This document shows, one piece after another, positions 45,987-60,505 of a DNA stretch of 64,000 nt (position 1 is the first letter of the stretch; each line of letters starts with the position of its first letter). Made by a program: the position numbers and the translations under genes. Source of the stretch: Azospirillum lipoferum 4B (GTDB lineage: Bacteria > Pseudomonadota > Alphaproteobacteria > Azospirillales > Azospirillaceae); the NCBI RefSeq assembly GCF_000283655.1, contig NC_016623.1, forward strand, positions 434,001 through 498,000. Reading direction: 5' to 3'. Below the pieces are notes generated by a model. The model was not told the origin of the DNA, did not search any database, and worked only from the letters and a program-made list of their open reading frames with translations.

Positions 45987-47521
45987 TGTGCCGTCTCCAG
46001 GGATACCGGCATCAGATGGTCGAGCGCGCCGTTGCGCACCAGGGCGCCGATGGCGGCCAGATCCGGGGCGAAGTAGCGGTCGACCTCGTAACGCGGCACC
46101 TCGGCGCGGATGGTGGCGATCGCCTGCTCCAGCCGGTCGGTGGTCTTCAGCGGGCGATGGAACTCCAGCCCCTGAATCGCGGCCAAAAGCTCTATGCCGA
46201 CGATGTCGGCAACATTGCCGGCGATGTCGCCCAGGCGGCGCGCCGCGAAGGTCGCCATGCTGACATGGTCCTCCTGGTTGGCGGAGGTCGGCAGGCTGTC
46301 AACGCTGGCGGGGTGGGCAAGCGTCTTGTTCTCCGACGCCAGGGCGGCGGCGGTGACATGGGCGATCATGAAGCCGGAATTCAGGCCGGGCTCCGCGACC
46401 AGGAAGGGCGGCAGGCCGCTGATGGTGGTGTCGATCAGCATGGCGATGCGACGCTCGGCCAAGGCACCGATCTCCGAGGCGGCGATGGCGAGCTGGTCGG
46501 CGGCCATCGCCACCGGCTCCGCATGGAAGTTGCCGCCGGACAGCACCTCGTCGGTGTCGACCAGAACCAGCGGGTTGTCGGTGACGCCGTTGGCCTCGAT
46601 CACCAGCGTGCGGGCGGCCTGCCGCATCTGATCCAGAACGGCGCCCATCACCTGCGGCTGGCAGCGCAGGCTGTAGGGATCCTGCACCCGGTGGCAGTCG
46701 GGCCCCTGGTGGCTGGCGTTCAGTTCGCTGCCGGCCAGCACCTCGCGGAAGGCTGCGGCGACGGCGATCTGGCCGGGCTGGCCGCGCAGGGCGCTGATGC
46801 GGGCATCGAAGGGGCGGTGGCTGCCCATGACGGCCTCGACCGACAGGGAGCCGGCGACCAGCGCCGCCTTGAAGGTGCGCTCGATCTCGAACAGGCCGGC
46901 GAGCGCCAGACCGGTCGAGACCTGGGTGCCGTTGATCAGCGCCAGACCTTCCTTTGCCTTCAGGTCGAACACCGGCAGGCCAGCGATGCGCAGCCCCTCT
47001 TCCGCCGGCAGCGTCTCGCCCTTCACCCGGACATGGCCGATGCCGAGCAGCACGCCGCACAGATGGGCCAGCGGCGCCAGATCGCCCGACGCGCCGACGG
47101 AGCCCTTGCCCGGCACCACCGGCAGCACGTCGGCCTGATAGAGCTTGAGCAGGGCATCGACCAGCGCCGGTCGCACGCCCGACGCGCCGACCGCAAGGCT
47201 GACCGCCTTGATCACCAGGATCAGCCGGACGACGCCATCGGCCAGCGGGGCGCCGACGCCGGTGGCGTGCGACAGGATCAGGTTGCGCTGGAGCGTCTCC
47301 AGATCCGAGGCGGCGATGTGGGTGTGGGCCAGCTTGCCGAAACCGGTGTTGACGCCGTAGACTGCCTCGTCGCCGCCGGCGATCCGGTCGATCAGGGCGC
47401 GCGAGCGCTCCATCCGCGGATAGGCCGCCGGGTCGAGCGTCAGGGCCGGACGGCCGCGATAGATGCTGCGCAGCGTGTCGAGCGACAGCGCGCCCGGAAC
47501 CAGAGTGATGCTCTCGCTCAT
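45983..47521 (-). CDS. hutH: histidine ammonia-lyase (HutH)
   Basis: 512 residues, normal for [14 protein letters not shown] contains Ala144-Ser145-Gly146, which cyclises to the MIO electrophile. [10 protein letters not shown] near residue 55, [10 protein letters not shown] and [11 protein letters not shown] are also diagnostic. It removes ammonia from histidine to give trans-urocanate. It overlaps hutF upstream and hutG downstream by 4 bp each, so the three reverse-strand genes form one coupled operon. Confidence 0.97.
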   Translation of the reverse strand: MSESITLVPGALSLDTLRSIYRGRPALTLDPAAYPRMERSRALIDRIAGGDEAVYGVNTGFGKLAHTHIAASDLETLQRNLILSHATGVGAPLADGVVRLILVIKAVSLAVGASGVRPALVDALLKLYQADVLPVVPGKGSVGASGDLAPLAHLCGVLLGIGHVRVKGETLPAEEGLRIAGLPVFDLKAKEGLALINGTQVSTGLALAGLFEIERTFKAALVAGSLSVEAVMGSHRPFDARISALRGQPGQIAVAAAFREVLAGSELNASHQGPDCHRVQDPYSLRCQPQVMGAVLDQMRQAARTLVIEANGVTDNPLVLVDTDEVLSGGNFHAEPVAMAADQLAIAASEIGALAERRIAMLIDTTISGLPPFLVAEPGLNSGFMIAHVTAAALASENKTLAHPASVDSLPTSANQEDHVSMATFAARRLGDIAGNVADIVGIELLAAIQGLEFHRPLKTTDRLEQAIATIRAEVPRYEVDRYFAPDLAAIGALVRNGALDHLMPVSLETAQ

Positions 47522-48882
47522 CCCAGAAGTCTCCCAAGGGTTTTCTTGAAGCGGTCGGCGATCTCCTCCTCGCGCGGGTGACGGCGGTCGCGGACGATTG
47601 CGCGTCCGGCGATCAGCACATCGCGCACGAGGGGAGCGTTGCCGGCGAAGATCCAGCCGTCCAGCAGCGCATCGCCCTTTCGCGCGGCCAGCAGCGGGTG
47701 GTCGGTGTCGAGCACGACGAGGTCGGCGCGGAGACCGGCGGCGATGCGTCCGGCCTCGAATCCGGTCGCCTGCGCGCCGCCGGCCTGGGCGTCCTCCACC
47801 AGCCGCCGGGCGGTGGAGCGGCGGGGGCCGCCGGCCAGCACGGTGCGCCGGCCGCTGGTCAGCCGCGAGCCATATTCCAGCCAGCGCAGATCCTCCACCG
47901 GACTGACGGAGATGTGGCTGTCGGAGCCAATGCCCCAGCGCCCGCCCTGGCCCATGAAGGATTCGGCAGCGAAGAAGCCGTCGCCGAGGTTGGCCTCGGT
48001 CGTCGGGCACAGGCCGGCGACGGCACCGCTGGCGGCGACGCCCGTCACCTCGGCCTCGGTCATATGGGTGGCGTGGATCAGGCACCAGCGGCCATCGACC
48101 GGCTGGGTCTCCAGCAGATGTTCCACCGGGCGGCGGCCATGGTGGGCGAGGCAGTCCTCCACCTCCCGGCGCTGCTCGGCGATGTGGATGTGGATCGGGC
48201 CATGCGGGTGGGCGGCGACGGTTTCCGTCAGCAAGGCATCCGGGACGGCGCGCAGGGAATGCGGGGCGATGCCGAGGCGCACGTCGGAGGATTTGCCATA
48301 GGCGTTGTGCAGGGCCGCGGTCAGCCGGGCGAACCCTGCCCCGTCATGGATGAAGCGGCGCTGTCCGGCGGTCGGCGGCGTACCGCCGAAGCCCGAAGCG
48401 TTGTAGAGCACCGGCAGCAGCGTGATCGGCAGCCCGGCGGTCCGCGCGGCGGCGACGGCGCGGTGGCTCATCTCCGCCGGGTCGGCGTAGGCGCGCCCGT
48501 CGCGGTCATGGTGCAGGTAATGGAATTCGGCGATGGCGGTGAAGCCGGCCTTCAGCGTCTCCACATAGAGCTGGGCGGCGACCGCCTCGAAATCCTCCGG
48601 CCCCATGCGGTCGAGCGCGCGATACATCACCTCGCGCCAGCTCCAGAAGCTGTCCGATCCCTCGCCGGAGGACTCCCCCATGCCGGCGATGGCGCGCTGG
48701 TGGGCGTGGGAATGCAAATTGGCGATGCCGGCGACCGCCGCCCCGGCGAAACGCTCCGCATCGGTGGGGCAGGCGGTATTGGGCGTCGCCGAGACGATCC
48801 GGCCGCGCTCGTCCACCGTGACCAGCACATTCTCCGCCCAGCCGTCCGGCAGCAGCGCCGAGGCAAAAAACAGGTTGCTCAT
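47518..48882 (-). CDS. hutF: formimidoylglutamate deiminase (HutF)
   Basis: 454 residues, amidohydrolase fold. [17 protein letters not shown] is the metal-binding HxH segment, [11 protein letters not shown] follows, and [15 protein letters not shown] and [20 protein letters not shown] supply later ligands. The protein converts N-formimino-glutamate to N-formyl-glutamate plus ammonia. HutF plus HutG defines the five-step pathway rather than the direct HutG formiminoglutamase route. It is the first gene after the HutC-like operator. Confidence 0.95.
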   Translation of the reverse strand: MSNLFFASALLPDGWAENVLVTVDERGRIVSATPNTACPTDAERFAGAAVAGIANLHSHAHQRAIAGMGESSGEGSDSFWSWREVMYRALDRMGPEDFEAVAAQLYVETLKAGFTAIAEFHYLHHDRDGRAYADPAEMSHRAVAAARTAGLPITLLPVLYNASGFGGTPPTAGQRRFIHDGAGFARLTAALHNAYGKSSDVRLGIAPHSLRAVPDALLTETVAAHPHGPIHIHIAEQRREVEDCLAHHGRRPVEHLLETQPVDGRWCLIHATHMTEAEVTGVAASGAVAGLCPTTEANLGDGFFAAESFMGQGGRWGIGSDSHISVSPVEDLRWLEYGSRLTSGRRTVLAGGPRRSTARRLVEDAQAGGAQATGFEAGRIAAGLRADLVVLDTDHPLLAARKGDALLDGWIFAGNAPLVRDVLIAGRAIVRDRRHPREEEIADRFKKTLGRLLG

Positions 48883-48895
48883 GGGGGCGCCCTCG

Positions 48896-48924
48896 CTATT
48901 ATAGACAACACTATACAAGTATAG
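48896..48924. promoter_or_regulatory. candidate HutC operator / hutF promoter between the divergent hut arms
   Basis: The perfect palindrome CTATACAAGTATAG (48911-48924) follows a smaller one, CTATTATAG (48896-48904). On the reverse strand a TATAAT hexamer at 48898-48903 overlaps the sites and lies 16 bp before the hutF start. GntR/HutC repressors bind such TATA-rich palindromes and release with urocanate. hutC itself is encoded downstream on the opposite arm. Confidence 0.6.
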
Positions 48925-48956
48925 GCAACCGGCTGCCAAGAGGGTTGCTGTGCAAA

Positions 48957-49122
48957 CTTTTCCCTCTCCCGCCCCGGGAGAGGGAGGGGACCCGCCGGAG
49001 GCGGGGAGGGTGAGGGGGAGGGCGAGAATCCAGGAGCGCATGGTTCCTTGGATCACCCCTCACCCTTCCCATGGCTTGCGCCATGGGCCCCTTCCCTCTC
49101 CCGGGGCGGGAGAGGGAATTTT
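48957..49122. repeat. GC-rich intergenic palindrome, short form (copy 2), hutF-hutI gap
   Basis: TCCCTCTCCCGCCCCGGGAG with GAGGGAGGGGACCCGCC on the left faces CCCTTCCCATGGCTTGCG and CCTTCCCTCTCCCGGGGCGG on the right, around a short unrelated centre. It occupies most of the leader between the divergent promoter and hutI. Confidence 0.6.
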
Positions 49123-49139
49123 GGGAAGGAGCCGAACCG

Positions 49140-50387
49140 ATGCCGACCAGCGCGCCGTGGGATTCCCTGTGGATCGACCTGTCCGTCGCGACGATGAACG
49201 ACGCCGACGGCTACGGCGCCATTGCCGACGCCGCGGTGGGCATCAAGGACGGCCGCATCGCCTTCGTCGGCCGGCGCGCCGACCTGACCGACGCGCCGGA
49301 CGCACTGGCGACCCAGGTCCATTCGGGGCAGGGCGGCTGGATGACCCCCGGCCTGATCGATTGCCACACCCATCTCGTCCATGGCAGCAACCGCGCCCGC
49401 GAGTTCGAGATGCGGCTGAACGGCGCCAGCTATGAGGAGATCGCGCGGGCCGGCGGCGGCATCCTGTCCACCGTCACCGCCACCCGCGCCGCCAGCGAGG
49501 ACGAGCTCCTGGCCGCCACCCTGCCGCGGCTGGACAGCCTGCTGGCCGAAGGTGTGACGACGGTGGAGGTGAAGTCCGGCTATGGTCTCGACACCGAGAC
49601 CGAGACGCGCATGCTCTGCGTCGCCCGCCGGCTGGCCCAGGTCCGCCCGGTGGAGGTGCGCACCACCTATCTCGGCGCCCACGCCCTGCCGCCGGAGTTC
49701 AAGACAGACCCGGACGGCTACATCGACCGCATCTGCACGGAGACGCTGCCGGCCATTGCCGAAGCCGGGCTGGCCGATGCGGTGGATGCGTTCTGCGAGG
49801 GCATCGGCTTTTCCGTCGCCCAGACCCGCCGGGTGTTCGAGGCGGCGAAGCGGCTCGGCCTGCCGGTGAAGCTGCATGCCGAACAGCTGAGCAACCTCGG
49901 CGGCGCCCGGCTGGTGGCGGAGTTCGGCGGGCTGTCGGCCGACCATATCGAGCATCTGGACGAGGACGGCGTCGTCGCCATGGCGCAGGCCGGCACGGTC
50001 GCGGTGCTGCTGCCCGGCGCCTTTTATGCGTTGCGCGAGACCAGGCTGCCGCCCATCGAGCTGCTGCGCCGCCATGGCGTGGCGATGGCGCTGTCCACCG
50101 ACAACAATCCCGGCACCTCGCCGGTGACCTCGCTGCTGCTGATGCTGTCGATGGGCTGCACCTTCTTCCGGCTGACTCCGGCGGAGGCGCTGGCCGGCGT
50201 CACCCGCCATGCGGCGACGGCGCTGGGGCTGGCCGACCGTGGCGTGATCGCGCCGGGTAAGCGCGCGGATCTGGCGGTCTGGCGCATCGGGCATCCGGCG
50301 GAACTGGCCTACGCCATCGGCCTGAACCCCTGCACGGCGGTGGTCAATGGCGGCGTGGTCCGCAAGCCGCGTGTGGAGGCCGCATGA
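49140..50387 (+). CDS. hutI: imidazolonepropionase (HutI)
   Basis: 415 residues from [14 protein letters not shown], with GGAAGGAG about 9 bp upstream. [19 protein letters not shown] carries the metal-binding Hx[19 protein letters not shown] and [18 protein letters not shown] follow, and [15 protein letters not shown] holds the catalytic Asp. It hydrolyses 4-imidazolone-5-propionate to N-formimino-glutamate. Its stop overlaps the hutC start by 4 bp. Confidence 0.96.
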   Translation: MPTSAPWDSLWIDLSVATMNDADGYGAIADAAVGIKDGRIAFVGRRADLTDAPDALATQVHSGQGGWMTPGLIDCHTHLVHGSNRAREFEMRLNGASYEEIARAGGGILSTVTATRAASEDELLAATLPRLDSLLAEGVTTVEVKSGYGLDTETETRMLCVARRLAQVRPVEVRTTYLGAHALPPEFKTDPDGYIDRICTETLPAIAEAGLADAVDAFCEGIGFSVAQTRRVFEAAKRLGLPVKLHAEQLSNLGGARLVAEFGGLSADHIEHLDEDGVVAMAQAGTVAVLLPGAFYALRETRLPPIELLRRHGVAMALSTDNNPGTSPVTSLLLMLSMGCTFFRLTPAEALAGVTRHAATALGLADRGVIAPGKRADLAVWRIGHPAELAYAIGLNPCTAVVNGGVVRKPRVEAA

Positions 50388-51112
50388 GCGACGTCATTTC
50401 CACCGCCCAGCCGCGCTATGCCCAGATCAAGGAGGCCATCCGCCGCCGGATCAGCTCGGGCGATTGGCCGGAGGGCTTCCAGATCCCGTCGGAGCACAAG
50501 CTGCTGGAGGAATTCTCGGTCAGCCGCATGACGGTCCACCGCGCGCTGCGCGACCTGACCGACGAGGGGCTGCTGACCCGCGTGCAGGGGCTGGGCACCT
50601 TCGTCGCCGAACGGCCGCCTAGCACCGATGTGGTGGAACTGCGCAGCATCGCCGACGAGATCGCCGAGCGCGGCAACGTCCATTGCTGCCGGGTGGAGCA
50701 ATTGCTCGCGGTTGCCGCCGATGCCGGGCTGGCGCGGCGCTTCAACCTGCCGGTGGGGGCGAAGCTGTTCCATTCCATCGTCGTCCACAGCGAGAGCGAC
50801 GTGCCGGTCCAGCTGGAGGAACGCTGGGTCAACCCGGCGGTGGCACCCGACTATCTGGAGCAGGACTTCACCCGCCAGACGCCGGGCGAGTACCTGATCC
50901 GGCTGGAGTCCTCGCCGCAGGTCGAGCACGTCATCGAAGCGGTGTCGCCGACGGCCGAGATCGCCCGGTTGCTGGACATCCCCGTCACCGAACCCTGTTT
51001 GCGCGTGACCCGCCGCACCTGGGTGAAGGGCAGGGTGGTGACGGTGGCGATGCTGGTGCATCCCGGCAGCCGGTATCGGCTGGGCGCGCGGTTCCAGTTG
51101 CCGCCGCCTTAG
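50384..51112 (+). CDS. hutC: GntR-family histidine utilisation repressor (HutC)
   Basis: 242 residues. The winged HTH is [20 protein letters not shown] followed by [18 protein letters not shown]; the C-terminal UTRA domain includes [20 protein letters not shown] and [20 protein letters not shown]. It represses hut transcription and responds to urocanate. It lies between hutI and hutU, and a HutC-like palindrome lies in the divergent hutF-hutI gap. Confidence 0.94.
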   Translation: MSDVISTAQPRYAQIKEAIRRRISSGDWPEGFQIPSEHKLLEEFSVSRMTVHRALRDLTDEGLLTRVQGLGTFVAERPPSTDVVELRSIADEIAERGNVHCCRVEQLLAVAADAGLARRFNLPVGAKLFHSIVVHSESDVPVQLEERWVNPAVAPDYLEQDFTRQTPGEYLIRLESSPQVEHVIEAVSPTAEIARLLDIPVTEPCLRVTRRTWVKGRVVTVAMLVHPGSRYRLGARFQLPPP

Positions 51113-51127
51113 AGGTTCTCGCCCGCC

Positions 51128-51254
51128 GCCCCCTCCCTAACCCTCCCCCGCCTTCCGGCGGGAGAGGGAACTCCGCCGCTCCCGCGCTTAACCCCCTCTC
51201 CCGCGATCGGACCGGCCGTTGGCCGGCCGAGAGCGGGGGAGGGATGGGGAGGGG
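51128..51254. repeat. GC-rich intergenic palindrome, short form (copy 3), hutC-hutU gap
   Basis: CCCTCCCTAACCCTCCCC and GGCGGGAGAGGGAACTCC on the left resemble the copy at 1.25 kb; CCCCCTCTCCCGCG and GAGCGGGGGAGGGATGGGGA lie on the right. It fills most of the 191-bp gap before hutU. Confidence 0.6.
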
Positions 51255-51303
51255 GAAAAATACCTTGCATACCAAGACCCCTCCCACCAGGAGCCACCAA
51301 CCC

Positions 51304-52986
<1,683 letters not shown>

Positions 52987-52997
52987 GGGGGGTGGGG

Positions 52998-53158
52998 CTA
53001 CTTCTCCCTCTCCCGTCCCGGGAGAGGGAAGGGGCCCGCCGCGAAGCGGTGGGAAGGGTGAGGGGTTGGGCACGGAGCCATGCGGTTCGGGATTGTCGCG
53101 ATCCCCCTCACCCTCCCCACTTCGTGGGTCCCCTCCCTCTCCCGGGACGGGAGAGGGC
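52998..53158. repeat. GC-rich intergenic palindrome, short form (copy 4), after hutU
   Basis: TTCTCCCTCTCCCGTCCCGG and GAGAGGGAAGGGGCCC on the left mirror CCCCTCCCTCTCCCGGGAC and GGGAGAGGGC on the right, with GTGGGAAGGGTGAGGGGTTG and CCCCCTCACCCTCCCCACTT nearer the centre. It lies between the convergent hutU and GyrI-like genes and may terminate both. Confidence 0.65.
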
Positions 53159-53167
53159 TTTACGCCG

Positions 53168-53611
53168 TCACCCCAGCGCCAGCAGTTGCGGTGTCAGCGC
53201 CAGATGCAGTTCGTGACGGCCGTTGGGCAAGCCCGGACGGTGGCCGAAGTCGAGCGCGATGCCGCTCACTTTCAGGCCGTTCGCCTCGGCATGGGCATGC
53301 AGCCGGGCGAAGCCGTCCGGGATGGCGGAGACCGGGCCGTCCTGGATGAGCCGCAGATAGCGGCCGGCATCGAGATCGACGCGGACCATGCCCGGCGGGA
53401 TCTCCGTGGCTTTGGCCGCCAGGAATCCCACCAGTTCGCGCTGCAGCCCGTTCTCCTCCGGCAGCGACACCGCCGCGAAGGAGGTCGCCCCGCTGTCGGC
53501 GGCGAACAGGCGCTCCCACGCTGCCGATACCGCCGCCGGCAGGTCCTCCCGGCTTGCCTCGACCATGAAGCCGATGGCGGTCAGTTCGGGATAGCTCACC
53601 GTTTCGATCAT
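53168..53611 (-). CDS. GyrI-like / AraC effector-binding domain protein
   Basis: 147 residues: MIETVSYPELTAIGFMVEAS at the N-terminus and LDAGRYLRLIQDGPVSAIPD with HELHLALTPQLL later match the SOUL/GyrI-like small-molecule-binding fold seen in isolated form and in AraC regulators. No DNA-binding domain is present. It follows pabC after 17 bp in the reverse-strand folate operon. Its ligand is unknown. Confidence 0.6.
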   Translation of the reverse strand: MIETVSYPELTAIGFMVEASREDLPAAVSAAWERLFAADSGATSFAAVSLPEENGLQRELVGFLAAKATEIPPGMVRVDLDAGRYLRLIQDGPVSAIPDGFARLHAHAEANGLKVSGIALDFGHRPGLPNGRHELHLALTPQLLALG

Positions 53612-53628
53612 GACAGTCCCTCGATTGC

Positions 53629-54435
53629 TTAGAGGTCCGGTTCGGCCAGCAGCCGGGCGAGGACCGGACCGGCGGAGCCGTTTCCGACCGGAGCGCCGTC
53701 CACCGACAGCAGCGGGCGCAGGCCCAGGCTGTTGGTCAGGAACGCCTCGTCGGCGCGGGCGAGGTCGTCGGGGGTGAGCGGCGCTTCCTCCGCGCCATGG
53801 CGCTCCAGGATCAGGGCGCGGAGGATGCCGGGAAGGGCGCCGTCGGCGACCGGCGGGGTCAGCAGCCGGCCGCCGACCGACAGGAAGAGGTTGGCGATGC
53901 TGGATTCGGCCAGCCGGCCGGCGCAATTCAGCAGCAGCGCCTCGTCGGCGCCGCGCTCCGCCGCCTCCTGCCGGGCCAGGATGGAATCCAGATAGTTCAG
54001 CGATTTCAGCCGCGACAAGGGCGAATGCTCGTTGCGGCGAGTGCTGCGGGCGATCACGGCGGCGACCGGCGCCGTCATGTGGGCGGCGGGAGCGACCGTC
54101 ATCATCGCCGTCGGACGGGCATCGGGCGGCGGCAGAACCCCGCGGGCGCCGGTGCCGCGCGACAGGGTCAGGCGCAGCACGCCGTCCTTGGTGCCGGTCG
54201 CCGCGATCAGCGCCGCCATCGCCTCCGACAGCGCCGCGGACTCGTAGGGCAGCGGCAGGCGCAGCAGGGCGGTTCCGGCGGTGAGCCGGGCGAGATGGCG
54301 GGGCAGGTGGCGCGGTTGGCCGTCCTTGATGCGGATCGTCTCGAACAGGCCGTCGCCAAGGGTGAAGCCGCGGTCGGCCGGGTCGATCCGCGCCTCGGCG
54401 GCGGGCAGCATTTGGCCGTTCAGCCAGATGGTCAT
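53629..54435 (-). CDS. pabC: aminodeoxychorismate lyase (PabC)
   Basis: 268 residues, PLP fold type IV. RGFTLGDGLFETIRI, RLTLSRGTGARGVL, the Lys in LKSLNYLDSILARQEA, and NLFLSVGGRLLTPP are diagnostic. It splits aminodeoxychorismate into p-aminobenzoate and pyruvate for folate synthesis. It overlaps pabB by 4 bp. Branched-chain aminotransferases share the fold, but the operon partner favours PabC. Confidence 0.9.
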   Translation of the reverse strand: MTIWLNGQMLPAAEARIDPADRGFTLGDGLFETIRIKDGQPRHLPRHLARLTAGTALLRLPLPYESAALSEAMAALIAATGTKDGVLRLTLSRGTGARGVLPPPDARPTAMMTVAPAAHMTAPVAAVIARSTRRNEHSPLSRLKSLNYLDSILARQEAAERGADEALLLNCAGRLAESSIANLFLSVGGRLLTPPVADGALPGILRALILERHGAEEAPLTPDDLARADEAFLTNSLGLRPLLSVDGAPVGNGSAGPVLARLLAEPDL

Positions 54436-55826
54436 TGCAGTCCCTCCACCGCTGGATCGCCGGCGGCGCGCAGCTGGGCGCGGGCCTTGACCAGCATTTC
54501 CTCATGTTCCGCCGCCGGATCGGAATCGGCGACGATGCCGCCGCCGGCCTGGGCGATGACGTGGTTCTGCGTCACCGACAGGGTTCGGATGACGATGTTG
54601 CTGTCCATGGCGCCGTCGAAGCCGATCCAGGCCACCGAGCCGCAATAGGCGCCGCGGCGGGCGACCTCCAGCTCGTCGATGATCTGCATGGCGCGGATCT
54701 TCGGTGCGCCGGTGATCGATCCGCCGGGGCAGGCGGCGCGCAGCAGATCGACCGGCCCCAGCCCCGGCAGCAGGCGGGAGGTGACGACCGACACCAGATG
54801 ATGGACGCTGGCGAAGCTCTCCAGCCCGAACAGCACCGGCACCCTGACGCTGCCGACCTCCGACACGCGCGCCAGGTCGTTGCGCAGCAGGTCGGTGATC
54901 ATCAGGTTTTCCGCCCGGTCCTTGATGCTGGCCGACAGCTCTGCCGCGGCCGCGGCATCGGCCGCCGGATCGGCATGGCGCGGGCGGGTGCCCTTGATCG
55001 GCCGCGTCTCGATGGTCCGGTCGGCGCGCAGCCGGATGAAGCGCTCGGGCGAGGCGCCGGCCAGCCGCAGCCGGGGACCGCAGTTCAGGAAGGCGGCGAA
55101 GGGCGCCGGGCTGAGACGGCGCAGGCGCTCATACAGCGCATAGGCGTCGATGGACCGGTCCACATCGCCCAGGAAGCGCTGGGTGAAGTTCGCCTGATAG
55201 ATGTCGCCGGCCCGGATATACTCCAGCACCCGGCCGACCCGGTCGAGATAGTCGGGACGCGACAGCTCCGACCGCCAGTGCAGCGGGGCCGGCCCGGCCG
55301 ATTGTTCCGGTAGTGGAACGGATAGCCGCGCGGCCATGCGGCGGGCGCGTTCCTCCGCCTCCGGCCGGGCAGCGATGACCCAGGCGCTGCGCGTTTCGCG
55401 GTCGAAGGCGGCGACGACATCGTAGAGGCCGAAGGCCATGTCCGGCTGTCCACCCGGATTGCCATGGCGGGAGCGCAACCCTTCCAAAGCCGTTCCGGAC
55501 TCGTAACCAACGAAGCCCACCGCTCCTCCGGTGAAGGGAACCGGGCCGGCGGAGGGCAGGGGATATGCTGCCAGCGCCCGTTCCAGCGCGTCGAAGGGAC
55601 TGCCGGGCACCGGCGCCCCATCGACCAGCGTCCGTCCGTCAATCGATTCGACGGTTTGGAACGGTTCTGCAACGATATAGGAAAAGCGCCCGTTCTGCGG
55701 ATGGGGCGCCGCGCTGTCGAGCAGCATGGCCCAGGGCTCGGCGCTCCAGGGGCGGAACAGGGCGGCGGGGTCGCCGCAGGAGATCGGTATGGTCAGCATG
55801 GCGGTGTCAATCGGCCGGCGGCTCAC
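54432..55826 (-). CDS. pabB: aminodeoxychorismate synthase component I (PabB)
   Basis: 464 residues from GTG at 55826, overlapping the SDR stop (GTGA); an ATG at 55799 is an alternative and neither has a clear ribosome site. C-terminal chorismate-binding domain motifs: YIRAGDIYQANFTQRF, RLAGASPERFIRL, IETRPIKGTRPRH, RAENLMITDLLRNDL, PGGSITGAPKIRAMQIID and YCGSVAWIGFDGAMDSNIVI. It aminates chorismate with a PabA-type glutaminase, which is not in this window. Confidence 0.92.
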   Translation of the reverse strand: MSRRPIDTAMLTIPISCGDPAALFRPWSAEPWAMLLDSAAPHPQNGRFSYIVAEPFQTVESIDGRTLVDGAPVPGSPFDALERALAAYPLPSAGPVPFTGGAVGFVGYESGTALEGLRSRHGNPGGQPDMAFGLYDVVAAFDRETRSAWVIAARPEAEERARRMAARLSVPLPEQSAGPAPLHWRSELSRPDYLDRVGRVLEYIRAGDIYQANFTQRFLGDVDRSIDAYALYERLRRLSPAPFAAFLNCGPRLRLAGASPERFIRLRADRTIETRPIKGTRPRHADPAADAAAAAELSASIKDRAENLMITDLLRNDLARVSEVGSVRVPVLFGLESFASVHHLVSVVTSRLLPGLGPVDLLRAACPGGSITGAPKIRAMQIIDELEVARRGAYCGSVAWIGFDGAMDSNIVIRTLSVTQNHVIAQAGGGIVADSDPAAEHEEMLVKARAQLRAAGDPAVEGLQ

Positions 55827-56608
55827 ATCAAGATGGTGGCGCCGCCGTCCACGACCAGGACATGGCCGTTGACATAGGACGCCGCGGCCGACGCCAGGAA
55901 CACCGCCGCCCCGGCGATCTCCTCCGGCCGGCCCCAGCGGCGCATCGTCGTGCGGTTGGCGAAATAGGCCCCGCGTTCGGGATCGGCGGCGATGGCCGCA
56001 TTCGTTTCGGTTGCGAAAAAGCCGGGTGCGATGGCGTTGCTGGTCAGGCCATGCGGACCGTACTCGGCGGCCAATGCCCGCACCATGCCGTTCAGCCCCG
56101 CCTTCGCCGAGGCATAGACGCTGTCGTTGGCCCGCGAGATCTGCCCGGCGACCGACGTGATGGCGATCAGACGGCCCCGGCCCCGCGGCAGCATCAGGCG
56201 CGCCGCCTCCCGCGCCAGGATCAGGCTGGAGGCGAGATCGACGTCGAGAAGAGCCACGATCTCGTCATCGGTCAACTCGGCCAGCGGCTTGCGGTTGCGC
56301 TGCCCGACATTCTGCACCAGCACGTCGAGGCGCCCATGGTCCCGGTCGATCCGGGCGAAGGCATCGCGCACCGCCGCCCGGTCCGACACGTCGAAGGCCA
56401 GAGCCGACGCGCTCCCGCCGGCAGCCCGTATCTCCTCGACGCGGGCGTCCAGTGTCGCGGCGTCGCGGCCGTTCAGCAGCACATGCGCGCCCGACCCGGC
56501 CAGCGCCCGCGCGATTTCCAGCCCCAGCCCGCGCCCCGACCCGGTGACGAGCGTCACCTGTCCGGCGAGCGAGAAGTTCGACAGATAGGATGGGATCGTT
56601 GCGGCCAT
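55823..56608 (-). CDS. SDR family oxidoreductase
   Basis: 261 residues. The Rossmann motif is TLVTGSGRGLGLEIARAL; the catalytic stretch is AITSVAGQISRANDSVYASA with Tyr in YASAK (YxxxK). LVQNVGQRNRKPLAEL replaces the more common NNAG. The C-terminal SYVNGHVLVVDGG is typical. It resembles gluconate 5-dehydrogenase-like SDRs. It heads the pabB-pabC operon by overlap, but its substrate is unknown. Confidence 0.88.
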   Translation of the reverse strand: MAATIPSYLSNFSLAGQVTLVTGSGRGLGLEIARALAGSGAHVLLNGRDAATLDARVEEIRAAGGSASALAFDVSDRAAVRDAFARIDRDHGRLDVLVQNVGQRNRKPLAELTDDEIVALLDVDLASSLILAREAARLMLPRGRGRLIAITSVAGQISRANDSVYASAKAGLNGMVRALAAEYGPHGLTSNAIAPGFFATETNAAIAADPERGAYFANRTTMRRWGRPEEIAGAAVFLASAAASYVNGHVLVVDGGATILM

Positions 56609-56658
56609 GTCTGCCTCCCGATGTTGCGGTGCGGAGATGTAGCAGACCCGCAGACAAT

Positions 56659-56674
56659 TGGCACGACCGATGCC
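56659..56674 (+). promoter_or_regulatory. weak sigma-54-type promoter candidate
   Basis: TGGCACGACCGATGCC matches the RpoN consensus TGGCACG-N4-TTGC except A for the first T of the -12 element. It lies 112 bp before the start of the unknown gene at 56787. Chance occurrence is possible in this GC-rich DNA. Confidence 0.3.
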
Positions 56675-56786
56675 GTCGTTTCGGAGGGCCGACCGCTTGT
56701 CACCTGATTGTTGCCTGCCTATCGCTTTCGACTGTAATGGCTCCGCCGTCCTGCCATTTCGACCCTCTCATCCGAAGGTTTCAGGG

Positions 56787-57476
56787 ATGCCGCTTCCTCC
56801 TCCCAAAAAATTGTTCGAACTCGCGGAAATGTTCGATGCCGACGCGCCGAAGGAAAAGGATTTCGAGCCCTTCAGCGAGACGCGCGCCAAGCTGATCAAA
56901 TATTCCAAGATGGCCGTGATCGGAGTTGCGCAATCCGGCCTGCAACACGGTGTCACGGCGATGACCGGGGTGGCGACCACGACCGTCAATGTGGCGATCG
57001 GCTCCGTCACGCTGTTTCCGCTGGGGGCTGCGTTGGGGCCGTGGCTCGGCGCGCTGTCCGTCGGGATCAACGCCAACGGCATCTTCGCCCTGCATGACCT
57101 GCGCAACGCCGCAACGGAGCGGTCCGGCTACACCTGTAGCTGCGGCAAATGCAAGGAGAACCTGACCTACGTCATCAATCGCAAGGAGAACAACGAAGCA
57201 ATCAAGGCCGTCAGCATCTTCACCGTGGGCATTCCGCTGATCGCCGACCGAATCTGGTCTATCCGGAAATACTGCCGCGACAAGAGCCCGAAAGAAGATC
57301 ACTGCAGGAGCCTGATCGAAGGTGCGCGCGGCGGCTGCCTGTGCGCCATCGCGACGATCATGATGCTGTGCGGCGATTGGAAGCAGAACGAGAAGGCGAA
57401 TGCGGCCCTGGTGGTGGACGCCATCGCCATCATCTGGTCGAGCGACGGCGCCAAGCAGTTGAAGACCAAATGGTGA
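56787..57476 (+). CDS. uncharacterised membrane protein with Cys-rich segment
   Basis: 229 residues from MPLPPPKKLFELAEMF (GGG just upstream). A hydrophobic stretch (VNVAIGSVTLFPLGAALGPW, then LGALSVGINANGIFAL) gives one or two membrane segments. A YTCSCGKCKENLTYVI cluster follows, with further Cys in RKYCRDKSP and GCLCAIATIMMLCGDW. The Cys spacing suggests a metal site or disulfides. I do not recognise the family. It is less GC-biased than its neighbours and convergent with clpB. Confidence 0.65.
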   Translation: MPLPPPKKLFELAEMFDADAPKEKDFEPFSETRAKLIKYSKMAVIGVAQSGLQHGVTAMTGVATTTVNVAIGSVTLFPLGAALGPWLGALSVGINANGIFALHDLRNAATERSGYTCSCGKCKENLTYVINRKENNEAIKAVSIFTVGIPLIADRIWSIRKYCRDKSPKEDHCRSLIEGARGGCLCAIATIMMLCGDWKQNEKANAALVVDAIAIIWSSDGAKQLKTKW

Positions 57477-57532
57477 CGATCCATCCGCCGACCTGATAAC
57501 CGCCGGTTGTCTGGACATAAAAACCTGACGGA

Positions 57533-57567
57533 AAAAGGCTTCGGACGCCGGGCGCCCGAAGCCTTTT
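57533..57567. terminator. bidirectional terminator between the unknown gene and clpB
   Basis: AAAAGGCTTCGG (57533-57544) pairs with CCGAAGCCTTTT (57556-57567) over a 12-bp stem with an 11-base loop and A/T tails on both sides, as expected for convergent genes. Confidence 0.85.
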
Positions 57568-57599
57568 CCATCATCGCGGAACCATGCGCGACCCACCGG

Positions 57600-60284
<2,685 letters not shown>

Positions 60285-60505
60285 CCGGCACTCCGTTTCC
60301 AAGGTCTTCCGCCCAGTCATCCGGCGCGGAACGGCGCCTCCGCGGTCCGCAAAATGCGCGACCGCCCGGTGCCTGATGGGTAAATGGTTAACGGAATTGC
60401 GGCGATCAAGAGGGGAGACTTCAGGTTCAGTGGATGCGCATTTGCTGCAACACATGCTATGGAAGCGATTATCAAAGACGTGGGCATGGCTTTTGGGTTG
60501 CTTTC

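Noticed and set aside
60285-60505. heat-shock (RpoH) promoter upstream of clpB
   Set aside because: CTTGAT and CCCAT elements exist on the reverse strand but their spacing is too long.
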